A DNA stretch of 64,000 nucleotides, taken from assembly GCA_035517775.1 (NCBI GenBank), contig DATIYF010000089.1, positions 20,408-84,407 on the forward strand, given 5' to 3'. Of the stretch, positions 54,579 to 64,000 are shown piece after piece; positions within the stretch are counted from its first letter, which is position 1; every line of letters begins with the position of its first letter. The notes under the pieces were generated by a model that saw only the letters and a program-made list of their open reading frames with translations, did not search any database and was not told where the DNA came from. The translations under genes were made by a program, and so were the position numbers. This stretch comes from DATIYF01 sp035517775. GTDB lineage: Bacteria; Acidobacteriota; Terriglobia; Terriglobales; Acidobacteriaceae.

Positions 54579-55544
54579 TCAGTGGTGCCCGTGGCGGCGG
54601 TCGTACTTCTCGCCGGCGGGAATGGCGACGGCGAGGCGATTTTCTTTGGGCGGCAGGGGGCAGGTGGCGAAACGAGTGAGGGAGCAGGGCGGGTTGTAGG
54701 CGCGGTTGAAATCGAGCACCACTTTTCCGTTCTCAACCGGGCCGCTGTAGAGGAAGCGGCCGGAAGGATAGGTTTCGGTCTTGCTGGTGAGGTCGCTGAA
54801 GACGAAAAACAGGCTTTTGGAGGCATCGCCGCCGAGGTCGCTTAGGCGGTATTCTTTGCCCGCGAGATCGAAGACGGCTTCGCCGGTCACCGGCGTGGGG
54901 GTGACGTCGCCGAGGACGTCAGGCACCATGACGGTGCGTTTCTCCGCCGCAGCCACGAATCTCGCGGTTATGCGATAAGCCGGGTTCACGGGATAGAAAA
55001 CCGGTCCTTCATACTTGCGGACGGCGGGGCTCTCCATATCTTTCACGCGAATGCCGGTGCGCGCGCCGCGGACGATCACCAGCAAGCGCAGGCTGCCCAG
55101 CTCGACCACGGTAGGATTGCCGGAGGTATCGGGCTGCAGAAGAATTCCTTCCACATCGGCTTTGCCGCCGGGAAGCCGGCCGCGAACCATCTTGCCGCGG
55201 TAGGGTTCGCCAACGATGGTCTTTCCGGCGATGGTCGCGCGCACGCCAGGAGAAAGCTTCACTCTCACCTGGCCGTCCCACAGGTCGAACTCGCCGGCCC
55301 AGGCAGGCGCGCCCTTGGGTAAAACCATGGCATTGCCGGCATCGGCGCCGAAGGTATTCTGGCCGGGCTTGAGCCAGAACAGGCCGGCCAGGGTGAGCCA
55401 GTTCTGCTTGCGGTTTACGACCAGATCGGACTTCCATTTTTCGAGAGAGCGCTGATAGGCGGCATCGGCGCTCTGCGCAGAGGCAGAAAGAACGGCGCCG
55501 GCGAAGATCAGCAGCGCGATGCCGAGCTTAGTTAATCTGTTCAT
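54579..55544 (-). CDS. Exported DUF1684 protein
   Basis: Starting at MNRLTKLGIALLIF with a signal peptide ending SASAQ, the 321-residue protein shows RKQNWLTLAGLFWLKPGQN, GRFLYSGPVENGKVVLDFNR and the closing TCPLPPKENRLAVAIPAGE, the DUF1684 core. The family is common in acidobacteria and bacteroidetes, without known reaction. It is the last gene in a minus-strand series that includes suhB and the Hfq-like protein. Confidence 0.86.
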   Translation of the reverse strand: MNRLTKLGIALLIFAGAVLSASAQSADAAYQRSLEKWKSDLVVNRKQNWLTLAGLFWLKPGQNTFGADAGNAMVLPKGAPAWAGEFDLWDGQVRVKLSPGVRATIAGKTIVGEPYRGKMVRGRLPGGKADVEGILLQPDTSGNPTVVELGSLRLLVIVRGARTGIRVKDMESPAVRKYEGPVFYPVNPAYRITARFVAAAEKRTVMVPDVLGDVTPTPVTGEAVFDLAGKEYRLSDLGGDASKSLFFVFSDLTSKTETYPSGRFLYSGPVENGKVVLDFNRAYNPPCSLTRFATCPLPPKENRLAVAIPAGEKYDRRHGHH

Positions 55545-55625
55545 GGTTGAAAATGTACCTTGCAACCTCTGCCATAGCGAAAAAGCAAAATCACCACAAA
55601 GGGCACAAAGCGACACTAAGGAAAC

Positions 55626-56465
55626 CTACTTCCGATAGGCAGCCGGCTCGGGGAGCGGCTCCAGGCCCTGCCCGGCGAAAATCTGCTGAAACTCGTGCAG
55701 CAGGGCATCGTGAATCAGGCCGTTGGTGGCCAGGGTCTGCCGGCTGGCAATGTCGAACCGGCCGCCCTCGAAGTCGGTCACCTTGCCGCCGGCTTCCTCC
55801 ACCAGCAGCACGCCGGCGGCAGTATCCCAGGGGTTGAGATTAAACTCCCAGAAACCTTCGACCCTGCCCGAAGCCACGTAACAAAGATCGAGCGCGGCCG
55901 AACCGGCGCGGCGCACGCCATGAGTACGCAGCGTGATCTGATGATAAAAGTAGATGTTCGGATTCTTGTGCCGCTTGTGGCTGGGGAAACCAGTGGCGAC
56001 CAAAGATTCCGCCAGCCTGCTGATGGTGGAAACGTGAATGGACTTCGCGTTCAAACTGGCGCCGCTTCCCTTCCCCGCAGTAAACAGTTCCTGGCGAGTG
56101 GGATCATAAACCACGGCCGCGATGCGCTCGCCTTTGTGCTCAAGAGCGATGGAGACGCAGAAGACGGGAAAGCTATGAGCGAAGTTAGTAGTGCCATCGA
56201 GCGGGTCCACGTACCAGCGGTAGTCGCTGCCCGATCCCGACAGACCTTGTTCTTCTCCCAGAATATCGTGATCGGGCCAGTGGCGGCGAATACGCTGGCG
56301 GATGAGAGTTTCGGAGGCCCGGTCGGCTTCGGTGACCAGATCGGCGTCACCCTTGTATTCGACGTTCACGTGCCCGTGAAAATAGGCCATCAACAGATCG
56401 CCGGCTTCGCGGGCGATCTCTGCCATGGTGGGGACGAATTCGCTGCCCTTGGACTGGCTCGTCAT
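55626..56465 (-). CDS. suhB: Inositol-1-monophosphatase family phosphatase (SuhB-like)
   Basis: The 279-residue protein has LVTEADRASETLI, ILGEEQG, WYVDPLDGTTNFAHSFP (metal-binding DPLDGT), AGSAALDLCYVASGRVEGF and WDTAAGVLLVEEAGG, defining the IMPase/FBPase superfamily. It dephosphorylates inositol or similar sugar phosphates; in some bacteria SuhB also aids rRNA transcription antitermination. It begins 29 bp behind the Hfq-like gene on the same strand. ATG 56486 is an alternative start. Confidence 0.9.
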   Translation of the reverse strand: MTSQSKGSEFVPTMAEIAREAGDLLMAYFHGHVNVEYKGDADLVTEADRASETLIRQRIRRHWPDHDILGEEQGLSGSGSDYRWYVDPLDGTTNFAHSFPVFCVSIALEHKGERIAAVVYDPTRQELFTAGKGSGASLNAKSIHVSTISRLAESLVATGFPSHKRHKNPNIYFYHQITLRTHGVRRAGSAALDLCYVASGRVEGFWEFNLNPWDTAAGVLLVEEAGGKVTDFEGGRFDIASRQTLATNGLIHDALLHEFQQIFAGQGLEPLPEPAAYRK

Positions 56466-56494
56466 GCGGGAGAGTCTTGATCGCACTCAGCGCT

Positions 56495-56767
56495 TCAGCT
56501 CTGCGTGCCGGCATCCTCGCTGATGAACGCGATTTCGTGTTTAAAGATAAATAGATTGGGCAAGCCCTGGCGCGTCAGGCGGACCATGTTCTTGTCGTAG
56601 TACTCGATCCAGCCGGTGAGCATCTCGCCATCGTTGAGCTTGATGCGAACTTCTTTTTGCTTTTCCGCCAAGCCCTTAAGGTAAGCCGCTTCCTGCGAAG
56701 TCTCTGCCGGCGGCGCTGTCTTGCCATGCCGCGATCCACTGCCGCGTCCCTGTCCATGAAAGGGCAT
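56495..56767 (-). CDS. hfq: Divergent Hfq-like Sm-fold protein
   Basis: The 90-residue protein has a basic Gly-rich N-terminus (MPFHGQGRGSGSRHGK) then an Sm-like core: EAAYLKGLAEKQKEVRIKLN (helix and strand 1), GEMLTGWIEYYDKNMVRLT and LFIFKHEIAFISE, equivalent to the YKHAI motif of Hfq with F-K-H conserved. Hfq binds A/U-rich RNA as a hexamer and aids small-RNA pairing. The usual QG..F pattern is diverged. It sits between a TonB receptor gene and suhB; hfq often neighbours other genes, so context does not help. No Shine-Dalgarno is evident. Confidence 0.7.
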   Translation of the reverse strand: MPFHGQGRGSGSRHGKTAPPAETSQEAAYLKGLAEKQKEVRIKLNDGEMLTGWIEYYDKNMVRLTRQGLPNLFIFKHEIAFISEDAGTQS

Positions 56768-56792
56768 ACAGGCATTCTACAGGAGGACCCGG

Positions 56793-59700
56793 CTAAAAGC
56801 TGATCTTCAAGCCGAACTCAAGCTGGCGGGGGGCGCCCAGGGTGAACAATCCCGAACCCGGGCCAATGCGCGTGCCGGCGCGGTTGGCGATGCTGGTGCC
56901 GTTGGCGGAACCGGCAGCCCCGTTCAGAACACCGGTCAGGGCGTTGTTGAGGGCATCGAAATTGGCGAGGTTGAGAACGTTGAAGGCAGAGAAACTGGGC
57001 GCGATGCTGATGCGCTCCCCGATTTTGAAGGGGAAGGAGTAGGTCACGTCCACGTTCCTCAGCCAGGCGAGACCGACATTGTTGGCGGGCGGCGAGGGGA
57101 TGGTGGGAGTGAGAGCGCCGAGCGCGGCCAACTGGTTGCCGCGAAAAAGATCACTGCTTATCAGCGCCAGTCCGGAGGGAGTGAGCTTATCGGCCTGGGT
57201 GGTGTTGTAGGTAGAGATGGTGCTCGAAAGATTGCTATCGGTTACGGTGCGGCCGAAGGCGCCGATATTGGTGCCGGGCAGAATGTCGCCGTAAGCCGAG
57301 TTTCCCGTCTGGCTGTTGCCGCCAAAGGCGCCATCGCCATCCACGTCGGTGCGGAAGATTTCTCCCGGAGTGCCGCCGCTGGCGGGCAGGAACAAGGTCT
57401 CGGCGAGTGGCGAATCAAAGTGACCGATGAAGGCCAGCCGTCCCATGAAGAAAAACTGAAAGACCGTGCTGAAGGAGATCTGGTGGGTGCGATCGGCCGC
57501 GCCCGGACCCCAGCCTGCATTGGGCTGGGTGAAGTTTGCCGCCACGGGAAGGAAGGCCGGATCGGAAAGGCTGGATCCGCCGGGCACATTGCTATCGAAA
57601 CGGGCATGAGCGTAGCCCAGCCGAAAATCGAGCGCCTTTACGTGCTGGAAGGGATGGTTCAATTCGCTGCGCAGCGTGACCTGCAAGGCGCTGTAGCGGG
57701 AATTCCCCGCGGAGATGAACATTAAGTTGCGGCCTACCAGAGGATTGATGCCGGCGAAGGCGGCGCCGGTATCGGGTGTGAGGCCGAGAACTTCGGCAGG
57801 CAGGCCGCTGAGATATTGGCCGCCGGAATCAAGCCCGTTGCGGGCGAAATCGGCAATGGAGGCGCCGGGAGTGGCGGCGATATAGCAGTCAATGGCGCCC
57901 TGCGAATTTGCCCCGGCGCTGGTCACGGGACCGCAGCCCGCGGGCGTGACGGTGGCGTTAATGGCGTTCAGGGCGGCATTCACGTTGAGGAAGCGCGAAT
58001 CGCCGACATGATTGGTGTCGTAGCCGAGCAGGTAATGCGTGCCCACATTGCGCACATAATCAATGCTCAGCACTGTGTTCTGGCGAAACTCATGCTCAAG
58101 GCCGATATTCATTTGCACGGTGCGGGGCGTGCGGTAATCGGGCGCGATGGTGCCGAAGCTTTGCAGCATCTGGCCGAGGAAGTAGGGATTGGGGCCGCTT
58201 GCGCCGAGAGCGGCGGCCGTTGCCTGATATTGCGCCTGCAGGTCGCCAATGGCCGACAGCGCCGGTCCAATGGCCTGCCCGCAGATCTGGCTGGCAATGT
58301 CGAGCCCGTCCACTGACGTCACCCGGCTGCCATCGGGCATGAGCAAAACCCCCGTGGGGCACGGGTCCGGCGCCTGGCCGTTGAACTGGCCGGTGGCGAG
58401 CCGCGACACGCGGTCAAACAGAATGTTGTTGAAGGCGGCTGGGTCGTAATACAAGCCAGCTCCGGCGCGGAAGACGGTGCTGCCATCGCCCGGCGACCAG
58501 GCCAGGCCAAACTGCGGAGCGAAGTTTTCGTTGGGCTGGCGAATCTGGCCGCTCAGGTTAGAGGCTCCGAACTGATCGAGAAGATTTCCCGAGCAGGTCA
58601 GGAAGCCGGTGGCGGAGCACGGAATGGGTGCAAGATCAGAATTGGTGCGGCCGTTATCGCGCACGTAGCTCACGCCATAGGTGAGAGTGAGGCTCGGGCG
58701 GGAGTTCCAGGTGTCGCCGGCGTAGAACTGAATGCGATGGTCGGTGAGGCCCCCACAGGGAAAACCGAAAGCCGAGTGTTCGCTGAAGCAACCGAAGGGG
58801 CTGGCGATGGTGAGGCCATCCACGGGATAGTTCAGCGGATTGCCGACACAGAGAGCAACATCGCCGCAGGTGCGATCTACATAGGCGCTCGAGGCCGAGC
58901 CGGTATCGGCGAGAACCTGCGGAGCCGAGCCGTAGAGGTCGGCCAACACGGCATCCTGAATGAGGTTGAAGTCGAAGCCATAACGAAGGGAGTGCGCTCC
59001 CCATAAGCGCCGGCCGTCATAGCGGAATTCCTTGTTTTCCTGGATGGTCCGCTGCGGAGCGAGATAGTTGATGCCGCTGGCAAAGCCCGACCCTCCCTGA
59101 AACATGAGGCTCACCGCGGCGCCGGCGGGATCATAGACGCCGGAACCGGCGACGGCGTCGGTAATGCTGTTCGCGAACTTGCTGTAGCCGAAGCGCAGGC
59201 TGTGCGCGTAAGCGCCGGTGGTGAAGTCGAAGCCCAGGGTGTGGGCCGGCGTATTGTTGCGGTTCTGGAAGGGCTGGTAGTTGTCTCCGTTGAAAGAGCT
59301 CACCAGGTTGCTGTTGTCGTAGGTGAACTTGTAGAAGAACTTTGCCCCGCTCGAGAACTGGTAGTCGAGGCGGCCATCGAGTTCGGTCTCGCGGAACGGA
59401 GAATTATAGCCGCCGGAGAGCGCATTGAAGGGCGCACTGAACACCACCGGGGCGACCAGGTTTTGCTGCGAGCGTTCGCCCGCGAGGAAGAAATACAGCC
59501 GGTCTTTGATGAGGGGGCCGCCGAGGTCGCCGCCAAAGAGTTCATGCTGCGCCGGCAGATCGAGCCCGCCGGGAAAATTGGCGCCGCCCGCGCGCTTCTC
59601 GCCAAAATGACCGAAGAGGTTGCCGTGGAGGTCGTCGGTGCCGGATTTGGTCACGATGCTCACGGCCCCGGCGGAGGTAAGGGGGGAAGAAAGATTGGCT

Positions 59701-60359
59701 TCACTGACGCGGAACTCCTGAATGGAAGCAGGGGCGAGATTCTGGCGCGTGCTGCCCACGGTTTCATCGGTGAGGTCAATGCCATCGGAGTCAATACGCA
59801 GGCTGCGGCCGGCGGTGCCGGCTACGGAGAGCGTGGGGAACCCGTCTTTCGTGGGATCGAGCACCTCGCCGTCTTCCACCTGGGCTCCCGGCTGCCACTG
59901 CGCCAGATCGAGAAAATTCCGGGCCGCGGGGAGGCCCTCGATCTGCTTGGCGTTGAAAATGCCCTGGGATTCCGGATGGCGGCGATTGACCTCCACTCCC
60001 AGCTCGAGGCGCACGTTTCCGGGAATCACGTGGGCATTCATGCCAACGGAAAGCGTGATCTGCGTGGTGCGAAAGCCGCTGGCCACGATCTTGATGGTGT
60101 ATTCCCCGGCGAGGAGAGGGCCGGAGTCATAAGCTCCGCTGGCGTTGGTGACGACCTTGACCACAGAGAGCGTGTCTTCGTTGGTGATGGTGACTTCGGC
60201 TCCGCTGATGGCGGCGCCGGTCGGACCGGTCACGGTGCCGGCGATGCTGCCAGAACTCTGAGCGAAGATCGGCGTGCAGAAAAGAAGCAGAGCCAGAACT
60301 GCGGTTGCTGCAAAAGACTGCCAGGCGCGGCGGCACAGCGCCGCGGGATTCGACCGCAT
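56793..60359 (-). CDS. Oar-like TonB-dependent receptor with carboxypeptidase-regulatory-like domain
   Basis: The 1188-residue protein has a signal peptide ending PIFAQ, then a CarboxypepD_reg/Cna-B-like domain (GSIAGTVTGPTGAAISGAEV), a plug-like region (NLAPASIQEFRVSEAN, GAVSIVTKSGTDDLHGNLFG) and a long beta-barrel of about 900 residues ending at KISF with terminal Phe, needed for outer-membrane insertion. Such giant receptors are expanded in acidobacteria and import large nutrients. GGAGGG precedes the ATG. Internal sequence is rich in Gly/Asn/Ser, typical of the barrel. It is 25 bp upstream of the Hfq-like gene on the same strand and may be cotranscribed. Confidence 0.92.
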   Translation of the reverse strand: MRSNPAALCRRAWQSFAATAVLALLLFCTPIFAQSSGSIAGTVTGPTGAAISGAEVTITNEDTLSVVKVVTNASGAYDSGPLLAGEYTIKIVASGFRTTQITLSVGMNAHVIPGNVRLELGVEVNRRHPESQGIFNAKQIEGLPAARNFLDLAQWQPGAQVEDGEVLDPTKDGFPTLSVAGTAGRSLRIDSDGIDLTDETVGSTRQNLAPASIQEFRVSEANLSSPLTSAGAVSIVTKSGTDDLHGNLFGHFGEKRAGGANFPGGLDLPAQHELFGGDLGGPLIKDRLYFFLAGERSQQNLVAPVVFSAPFNALSGGYNSPFRETELDGRLDYQFSSGAKFFYKFTYDNSNLVSSFNGDNYQPFQNRNNTPAHTLGFDFTTGAYAHSLRFGYSKFANSITDAVAGSGVYDPAGAAVSLMFQGGSGFASGINYLAPQRTIQENKEFRYDGRRLWGAHSLRYGFDFNLIQDAVLADLYGSAPQVLADTGSASSAYVDRTCGDVALCVGNPLNYPVDGLTIASPFGCFSEHSAFGFPCGGLTDHRIQFYAGDTWNSRPSLTLTYGVSYVRDNGRTNSDLAPIPCSATGFLTCSGNLLDQFGASNLSGQIRQPNENFAPQFGLAWSPGDGSTVFRAGAGLYYDPAAFNNILFDRVSRLATGQFNGQAPDPCPTGVLLMPDGSRVTSVDGLDIASQICGQAIGPALSAIGDLQAQYQATAAALGASGPNPYFLGQMLQSFGTIAPDYRTPRTVQMNIGLEHEFRQNTVLSIDYVRNVGTHYLLGYDTNHVGDSRFLNVNAALNAINATVTPAGCGPVTSAGANSQGAIDCYIAATPGASIADFARNGLDSGGQYLSGLPAEVLGLTPDTGAAFAGINPLVGRNLMFISAGNSRYSALQVTLRSELNHPFQHVKALDFRLGYAHARFDSNVPGGSSLSDPAFLPVAANFTQPNAGWGPGAADRTHQISFSTVFQFFFMGRLAFIGHFDSPLAETLFLPASGGTPGEIFRTDVDGDGAFGGNSQTGNSAYGDILPGTNIGAFGRTVTDSNLSSTISTYNTTQADKLTPSGLALISSDLFRGNQLAALGALTPTIPSPPANNVGLAWLRNVDVTYSFPFKIGERISIAPSFSAFNVLNLANFDALNNALTGVLNGAAGSANGTSIANRAGTRIGPGSGLFTLGAPRQLEFGLKISF

Positions 60360-60937
60360 CAGCCAACCCTCCTTCTAACCCTCTGACGTCTGACCCTGGA
60401 ACCACTCACTGGAATAGCGCATAGCCTGAAACGATGGGAACGCCGGGCACGCCCTGGGACGACTGCCCCGCCGCAATCACTCATGCAGTTTGATGCACCA
60501 GAGTACCACGGGCATGAGAATCCACAGTCCAGAAGGCCGCGGTGGAAGGTTCCGCGTTGAACAAGGCGGCACCGGCGTCTTCCTTGCTGCGTCGGTGCGT
60601 TTTGTCGGCGGGCTCGAGCCATTCGCTCGGCTGCGCCAGAGCGAGCCCACTGCTCTCCCCGGCTGGCAGCCGGCAAATTACGCCAAAGTCGCTATTTCTT
60701 CGGCGTCTGGCAGGGAAATATGGATTTCCGTAGATTGGGACGCATCGGAACTTCAAAAACACGTAGCACATCGCCAAAATAACACTTATGAGTATTCACA
60801 AATGTATGCAATACAGCATGTTAAGTGACTCAGTGTTATGGCAGTGAACGTGCCCATTAAAAGCGGTTCACATCGGTTCGCACGCGCCGGGAGTCGGCGC
60901 TTAAGCCCATCACGAACATGAGAAGGAGAGAGTTTCC
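60360..60937. promoter_or_regulatory. Divergent intergenic region between two TonB-dependent receptors, 578 bp
   Basis: Contains an AT-rich zone (60765-60860). A perfect 8-bp inverted repeat, ATAACACT (60779-60786) and AGTGTTAT (60832-60839), spaced about 45 bp, could be an operator. No gene is supported. Confidence 0.4.
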
Positions 60938-63900
60938 ATGAAAAACATTATTCCGGCCGACCTTCGACTTTGGGGGCGTCGGCTCAGCGCGGTTCTGGCT
61001 CTACTCACTGTCGGGGTTCTGGGGCTAGGCTTGAGCGGAAATTACCAGGCTTATGCGGACAACGTATACGCCAGCATTCGTGGGACAGTCACTGACCCAT
61101 CGGGAGCCGTTTTGCCGGGTGTCAAGGTAACCGCCACCAACGTCGGCACTGGGGTACCGTATGCAGTCAACAGTAATACCGACGGCACGTACGTCTTCCT
61201 GCAGCTACCAGTCGGCAACTACGTGCTTAAGGCCGAAAAGACTGGATTTAAGGCCTATACGACGAGCAACATCCACTTGAGCGTGAACCAGGTGTACTCG
61301 TTGAACGTCACCATGGAGGTGGGGGCGGTAAATCAGGAGGTGGTCGTAGAAGCCAATGCAGCTCAGGTAGAGACCACTAATATCCAGCTTCAGACCCTGG
61401 TGGACGAGCAGAAGATTGTGGATATGCCTCTTGTAGGCCGCAATTGGACACAGCTTGAGCAACTGTCTCCGGGCGTGGTGGCGTCCTCGGATCGTTTTGG
61501 AACATATTCTGCCAATGGCAGCCAGTCGAATCAGAGCAGCTATTTGCTTAATGGAATGGATGACAATGATCTGCCCTTGAATGAACCAAGCATCATCCCC
61601 AGCCCGGACGCGCTATCGGAATTCAATATCATCACGAACACCATTAACCCGGAGTATGGGCGCAATTCGGGCGCCATTGTCAATGCGATCATTAAAAGCG
61701 GGAGCAACTCGTTTCATGGAGACGGGTTTGAGTTCTATCGCGACACATTCCTCAATGTAAAGACCTACGGCCAAAACACCACTCCGCAGTTTCATCAGCA
61801 TCAGTTTGGGGGGACGTTTGGCGGTCCTATCTGGAAAAATCACACCTTTTTCTTCTTTTCGTATCAGGGAGTGCGTGCACGGGCTCCTGAGCCGGGCGCT
61901 GGGAACCTGGTGCCGGTATTCAGCGCGGGGGAACGGGGCGGCGATTTTTCAGATATCCACTCTTTTTACAATTCAGTCACTAACCCCGAGCCCGCGACTT
62001 CTCCCTGCGGAGCAAACTACAGCGGTCCTTTTGGTCCAAATCCCTTGCCTTTTGACGTGGGCACTGCTTCCGCGGGCACCCCGTGGTGCGTAGCCTTCCC
62101 CACCGGGGTCATTTCCTCAGGCGATTTCAATCCCATTTCGGCAGCTTTGTTGGGCCAGTACGTGCCATCCCCGAATACCTCGGGGAACGAGTTCAGTTTC
62201 AATCCGACGCGCGCGAGCATCCAGGATCAAGAATTGCTGCGGATTGATCACACTTTCACACAAAACGATGCCATCTGGGGGACGATGTTTCTGGAACGGG
62301 CTCCCCAGACTAACGATCTTCCGCTGCCCGGGGGTTCTACGCTGCCAGGTTTCGGCGACGTCAACCAGGAGCATTTCAAGCAGTATATTGTTGACTGGAG
62401 CCATACCTTCAGCGGTAGCGCGCTGAACGAGCTTCGGGCCGGCTACACGCGATTCAATTTGGCCGCCGACCAGCCGCAACAGGTTGTGGCGCCCTCTTCG
62501 GTTGGCTTCGACATCAATTCCCAGCTGACCTCCGGCCAGAGCCTGCCTTTTATACAGATCAACAACCTGTTTAACCTAGGCTTTACCACCAACGGTCCTC
62601 AGCCCCGCATAGACGCGACGTTTGAGGTTACGGACAATTTCTCCAAGGTGATTGGAAACCACGCCCTAAAGTTCGGATGGGATGGGCGGCGATTCGATGT
62701 TTGGAACCCCTTCTCCGGTAGCAACAATGGGAAGTTCACATTCGGCGCAAAGGGACCTTACAGCACAGGCGTAGACGGCGCCGATTTTCTGCTTGGAATT
62801 CCCGATACCTATGGCCAAGGGTCAGGCGGTTTGATCATTGCGCGAGCCTACGAAAGCTATTCTTATTTTCAAGACCAATGGAAGGTGAAACCGAACCTGA
62901 CGGTAACCCTGGGTACGGGGTGGCAGGTGGATACTCCGCTGCACAATAATCAGTTTGGCGGCAAGGACGTGGTTTGTTTCCGGGCCGGGGTTCAGTCCAC
63001 AATAGCACCCACCGCTCCTATGGGCCTGCTTTATCCCGGTGATAGCGGCTGTAATAACGCGGGCGGCACCAAGACCTTATGGAAAGATTTCGGCCCGCGG
63101 GTGGGCTTTGCTTGGGCCCCGAACGCAGGTTGGTTGTCTGGTGGCGGAACGGGAAAGCTGTCTATTCGCGCCGGTTGGGGCTACTATTTCAACCGGTATG
63201 AAGAGGAAAGCGCGCTGCAGAACCTGGGAGACCCGCCGTTCTCGCTCAGTTCCACGGGCGTGGCTGACCTGGGCGTCCCCGGAACCAGCCCCAGCTTTGT
63301 GAATCCGTTTGTGGACGTGAATCCGACCTCAGGCGTCGGCGAGGCGAACAAGTTTCCATTTGTACCGCCGCCGCTCTCCTCGGTGGATTTCTCCTTCTTT
63401 GAACCAATGTCTCTAAGCCTGTATTCGCAACACCTGTCCGCTCCCCAGGCAATGAACTACAACCTGACGATACAGAGGGAATTCGGTGATAGTACGGTAG
63501 TCAGCGTCGGCTACGTGGGCTCGCAAGGCCGGCACCTGGTGAGGTTTCTTGAGCAGAACCCGATCACCCTGGCCGGAGCGGCAGCTTGCGCAGCAGACCC
63601 GGTTTGCGTGAGCAATGCAGCCATTCAGCACGTTGTATTTCCCGACCACTCAATTTATCCCGGGGACGAGTTCGCATCGCTGGGAACAATATCGACCAAT
63701 GGGGACTCTAACTACAACTCGCTCCAAGCTAGCGCGAAGCGCAGCTTTAGGAACGGCTTGAGTTTCCAGCTCAGTTATACCTGGAGCCATTCCATGGATA
63801 ATGGCTCCGGCTTCGAGGATACCGGCTTTAACGGGTGGTACGCCGTTAACCCGTTCCCGCAATATTCGTTCCTCAATTGGGGGGACTCAGCCTTCGATGC

Positions 63901-64000
63901 CCGGCAGCGGTTCGTGGCTGGCTACAGCTACCAGTTGCCGCAGTTGAAAGGCGATCATCGCTGGGCCAATATGCTGATCGGCGGCTGGGAATTCAGCGGA
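60938..64000 (+). CDS. Oar-like TonB-dependent receptor, second paralogue (3' end missing)
   Basis: From ATG 60938 with AAGGAG upstream the frame stays open to the window edge (1021 codons). A signal peptide and AYADNVYASIRGTVTDPSG open a CarboxypepD_reg domain, followed by NGMDDNDLPLNEPSIIPSPD, plug motifs SEFNIITNTINPEYGRNSGA and IVNAIIKSGSNSFHGDGFEF, and QFGGTFGGPIWK. The barrel continues at the right edge (ANMLIGGWEFSG). It is divergent from the first receptor and only distantly similar, so they probably import different substrates. The TonB protein at 5977-7023 could energise them, but exbBD is not here. Confidence 0.93.
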   Translation, partial: MKNIIPADLRLWGRRLSAVLALLTVGVLGLGLSGNYQAYADNVYASIRGTVTDPSGAVLPGVKVTATNVGTGVPYAVNSNTDGTYVFLQLPVGNYVLKAEKTGFKAYTTSNIHLSVNQVYSLNVTMEVGAVNQEVVVEANAAQVETTNIQLQTLVDEQKIVDMPLVGRNWTQLEQLSPGVVASSDRFGTYSANGSQSNQSSYLLNGMDDNDLPLNEPSIIPSPDALSEFNIITNTINPEYGRNSGAIVNAIIKSGSNSFHGDGFEFYRDTFLNVKTYGQNTTPQFHQHQFGGTFGGPIWKNHTFFFFSYQGVRARAPEPGAGNLVPVFSAGERGGDFSDIHSFYNSVTNPEPATSPCGANYSGPFGPNPLPFDVGTASAGTPWCVAFPTGVISSGDFNPISAALLGQYVPSPNTSGNEFSFNPTRASIQDQELLRIDHTFTQNDAIWGTMFLERAPQTNDLPLPGGSTLPGFGDVNQEHFKQYIVDWSHTFSGSALNELRAGYTRFNLAADQPQQVVAPSSVGFDINSQLTSGQSLPFIQINNLFNLGFTTNGPQPRIDATFEVTDNFSKVIGNHALKFGWDGRRFDVWNPFSGSNNGKFTFGAKGPYSTGVDGADFLLGIPDTYGQGSGGLIIARAYESYSYFQDQWKVKPNLTVTLGTGWQVDTPLHNNQFGGKDVVCFRAGVQSTIAPTAPMGLLYPGDSGCNNAGGTKTLWKDFGPRVGFAWAPNAGWLSGGGTGKLSIRAGWGYYFNRYEEESALQNLGDPPFSLSSTGVADLGVPGTSPSFVNPFVDVNPTSGVGEANKFPFVPPPLSSVDFSFFEPMSLSLYSQHLSAPQAMNYNLTIQREFGDSTVVSVGYVGSQGRHLVRFLEQNPITLAGAAACAADPVCVSNAAIQHVVFPDHSIYPGDEFASLGTISTNGDSNYNSLQASAKRSFRNGLSFQLSYTWSHSMDNGSGFEDTGFNGWYAVNPFPQYSFLNWGDSAFDARQRFVAGYSYQLPQLKGDHRWANMLIGGWEFSG

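Noticed and set aside
60490..60828. A 112-codon open frame between the two receptor genes
   Set aside because: No Shine-Dalgarno, composition unlike a protein, and lies in a likely regulatory region.

Overview
The window is high-GC, gene-dense bacterial chromosome. LpxB, TonB-type proteins and two very large TonB-dependent receptors with N-terminal carboxypeptidase-regulatory-like domains point to a Gram-negative envelope. Those receptors, a soluble winged-helix/TolB-like/TPR regulator, DUF1684 and DUF4142 proteins and a divergent Hfq-like protein together suggest an acidobacterium (Acidobacteriota, probably Terriglobia). This placement is inferred from family content; no rRNA or tRNA gene was seen.

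Layout. 1-8.8 kb: the start of a BadF/BadG-type sugar kinase, an SSS symporter, a small secreted protein, the winged-helix/TPR regulator, an amino-acid permease, and a TonB protein paired with an M48 metalloprotease. 8.8-16.1 kb: gluconokinase, metallo-beta-lactamase-fold proteins, XseB, a degenerate receiver-like protein, a short-chain prenyl diphosphate synthase, a BshB1-like deacetylase and an O-methyltransferase. 16.3-19.9 kb: hpt, a GAF-GAF-SpoIIE phosphatase and lysA on one strand. 20-28 kb, mostly minus strand: two amidohydrolases, a di-haem DUF1111 protein, nadK and tlyA. 28.2-33.7 kb: yebC, a FemAB-like acyltransferase, lpxB and a divergent lipid-exporter-type ABC transporter. 34.4-37 kb: acs and a DUF4142 protein. 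37.4-47 kb: a complete chemosensory operon (STAS, CheY, CheA, two receptors, CheW, CheR, CheD, CheB), faced by a convergent coiled-coil protein. 47-56.8 kb: fucosidase, two divergent TrmO-like genes, a UGA-interrupted peroxiredoxin, an acyl-CoA synthetase, DUF1684, SuhB and the Hfq-like protein. 56.8-64 kb: two TonB-dependent receptors, the second cut by the window end.

The most notable observation is at 51929-52507. An exported peroxiredoxin reads straight through an in-frame UGA exactly where the peroxidatic cysteine belongs (TxxU), and a perfect 8-bp stem-loop follows 17 nt downstream, so it is a strong selenoprotein candidate. Also notable are short GC-rich palindromes (TGTGGGGA...) that appear to have inserted in frame into lpxB and into the adjacent ABC transporter, chemoreceptors that end in CheR-tether-like pentapeptides, and the divergent Hfq.

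The chemotaxis genes form a self-contained adaptation and signalling set without flagellar or pilus genes in view, so its output is unknown. The receptors, TonB protein, SSS symporter, fucosidase and sugar kinases fit a glycan- or polymer-scavenging lifestyle (inference).
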